From Chloroflexota bacterium (GTDB taxonomy: Bacteria > Chloroflexota > Limnocylindria > QHBO01): DNA of 5,384 bases. Where the stretch lies: the NCBI GenBank assembly GCA_013820865.1, contig JACDHU010000144.1, positions 1-5,384 on the forward strand, in the 5' to 3' direction. Below, in pieces: positions 4,994 to 5,384 of this stretch. The notes beneath the pieces were generated by a model. The model was not told the DNA's origin. It saw only the letters and a program-made list of their open reading frames with translations, and made no database searches. The position numbers were made by a program, and so were the translations under genes. Numbering within the stretch: position 1 is the first letter of the stretch; each line of letters starts with the position of its first letter.

Positions 4994-5384
4994 CACTTCA
5001 TCGGTTCTTCGTGGATCCCGGCGCTTTGGCGGACGAGCGCTTCGCGCTTCCATCGGCTATCGAGCGACAGGTGCGCAAGGTGCTCCGCCTGACCGATGGC
5101 GATCGTCTGGTCCTCCTCCCGGGCGATGGAACGCAAGCCGTCTGCCGGCTGGATGGCAGCGATTGCCTGATCGAGGAACGGGGTCCGGTGACGAGTGAGC
5201 CGGGTCATCGGCTGACAATCGTCCAGGCGTTGCTCAAGGGCGACGCGCTCGAGGAGGTTGTGCAGCACGCGACCGAGGTTGGCGTGGCTGCCTTCCGGTT
5301 GATCGTCACCGAGCGCTGTGTCGCTCGCGAGATCTCGCCGCGCAAGCTGGAACGCCTGCGCGCGATCGCCCGTGAGGCGGCGGA
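4990..5384 (+). CDS. rsmE: 16S rRNA m3U1498 methyltransferase RsmE, N-terminal part
   Basis: The frame starts at GTG 4990, overlapping the prmA TGA in the sequence GTGA, and is cut by the window end after 131 complete codons (family length is about 240-250). Visible family features are MTLHRFFV (1-8), the PUA-like N-terminal domain with RQVRKVLRLTDGDRLVL (26-42), then the start of the SPOUT domain with QALLKGDALEEVVQHATEVG (79-98) and the RLRAIAREA segment (122-130). The SAM-binding knot is beyond the edge. RsmE methylates N3 of U1498 in helix 44 of 16S rRNA within the 30S subunit. The GTG start is supported by the conserved HRFFV immediately after it and by the 4-bp overlap typical of translational coupling. 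Confidence 0.94.
   Translation, partial: MTLHRFFVDPGALADERFALPSAIERQVRKVLRLTDGDRLVLLPGDGTQAVCRLDGSDCLIEERGPVTSEPGHRLTIVQALLKGDALEEVVQHATEVGVAAFRLIVTERCVAREISPRKLERLRAIAREAA

Noticed and set aside
4007..5268. Two long minus-strand frames antisense to prmA and rsmE
   Set aside because: The + strand proteins carry complete methyltransferase motifs; the minus frames encode Arg/Ser/His-rich sequence without motifs.
1..5384. Defence system, mobile element, CRISPR array or structural RNA
   Set aside because: No transposase, integrase, nuclease cassette, spaced direct repeats or tRNA-like fold was seen. Nearly every base belongs to recognised housekeeping genes or their promoters.

Overview
The window is GC-rich (roughly two thirds G+C) bacterial chromosome, tightly packed with housekeeping genes. 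The gene families, the CIRCE operator and the MscL with a zinc-ribbon tail fit a GC-rich member of the Chloroflexota or a relative near the Actinomycetota. That placement is inferred from gene style only. I see no tRNA, rRNA, CRISPR array, insertion sequence, phage gene or attachment site.

Layout: (1) 1-92, the last codons of a chaperone gene, most likely dnaK, on +. (2) 93-361, a gap holding a perfect 10-bp stem-loop (115-141) that probably ends transcription from both sides, plus a doubtful membrane-protein reading frame on -. (3) 362-775, mscL (mechanosensitive channel) on -. (4) 776-798, a 23-bp divergent intergenic space whose two candidate -10 boxes overlap. (5) 799-1584, xth (exonuclease III / AP endonuclease) on +. 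(6) 1587-2819, a YcaQ/AlkX-type DNA glycosylase on -, converging on xth with only two bases between the stop codons. (7) 2820-2949, a divergent regulatory region with a clear CIRCE element (HrcA operator). (8) 2950-4074 dnaJ, 4085-4993 prmA and 4990-5384 rsmE (cut by the window end), one + strand operon with a 10-bp gap and a 4-bp overlap.

How the genes work together: DnaK and DnaJ are partners in protein folding. In Bacillus subtilis and relatives the order is hrcA-grpE-dnaK-dnaJ-prmA-rsmE in one heat-shock operon. Here the same order is kept but a three-gene block (mscL, xth, glycosylase) in mixed orientations lies between dnaK and dnaJ, and dnaJ has its own CIRCE. PrmA and RsmE methylate ribosomal protein L11 and 16S rRNA. 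Xth and the glycosylase could act in sequence in base excision repair.

The most interesting signal is in the promoters. All four genes that begin a transcript here (mscL, xth, glycosylase, dnaJ) have a TANNNT box ending 6-8 nt before the ATG and no well-placed Shine-Dalgarno sequence, which points to leaderless mRNAs. I found no convincing new multi-gene system; this is a largely ordinary region with unusual regulatory architecture.
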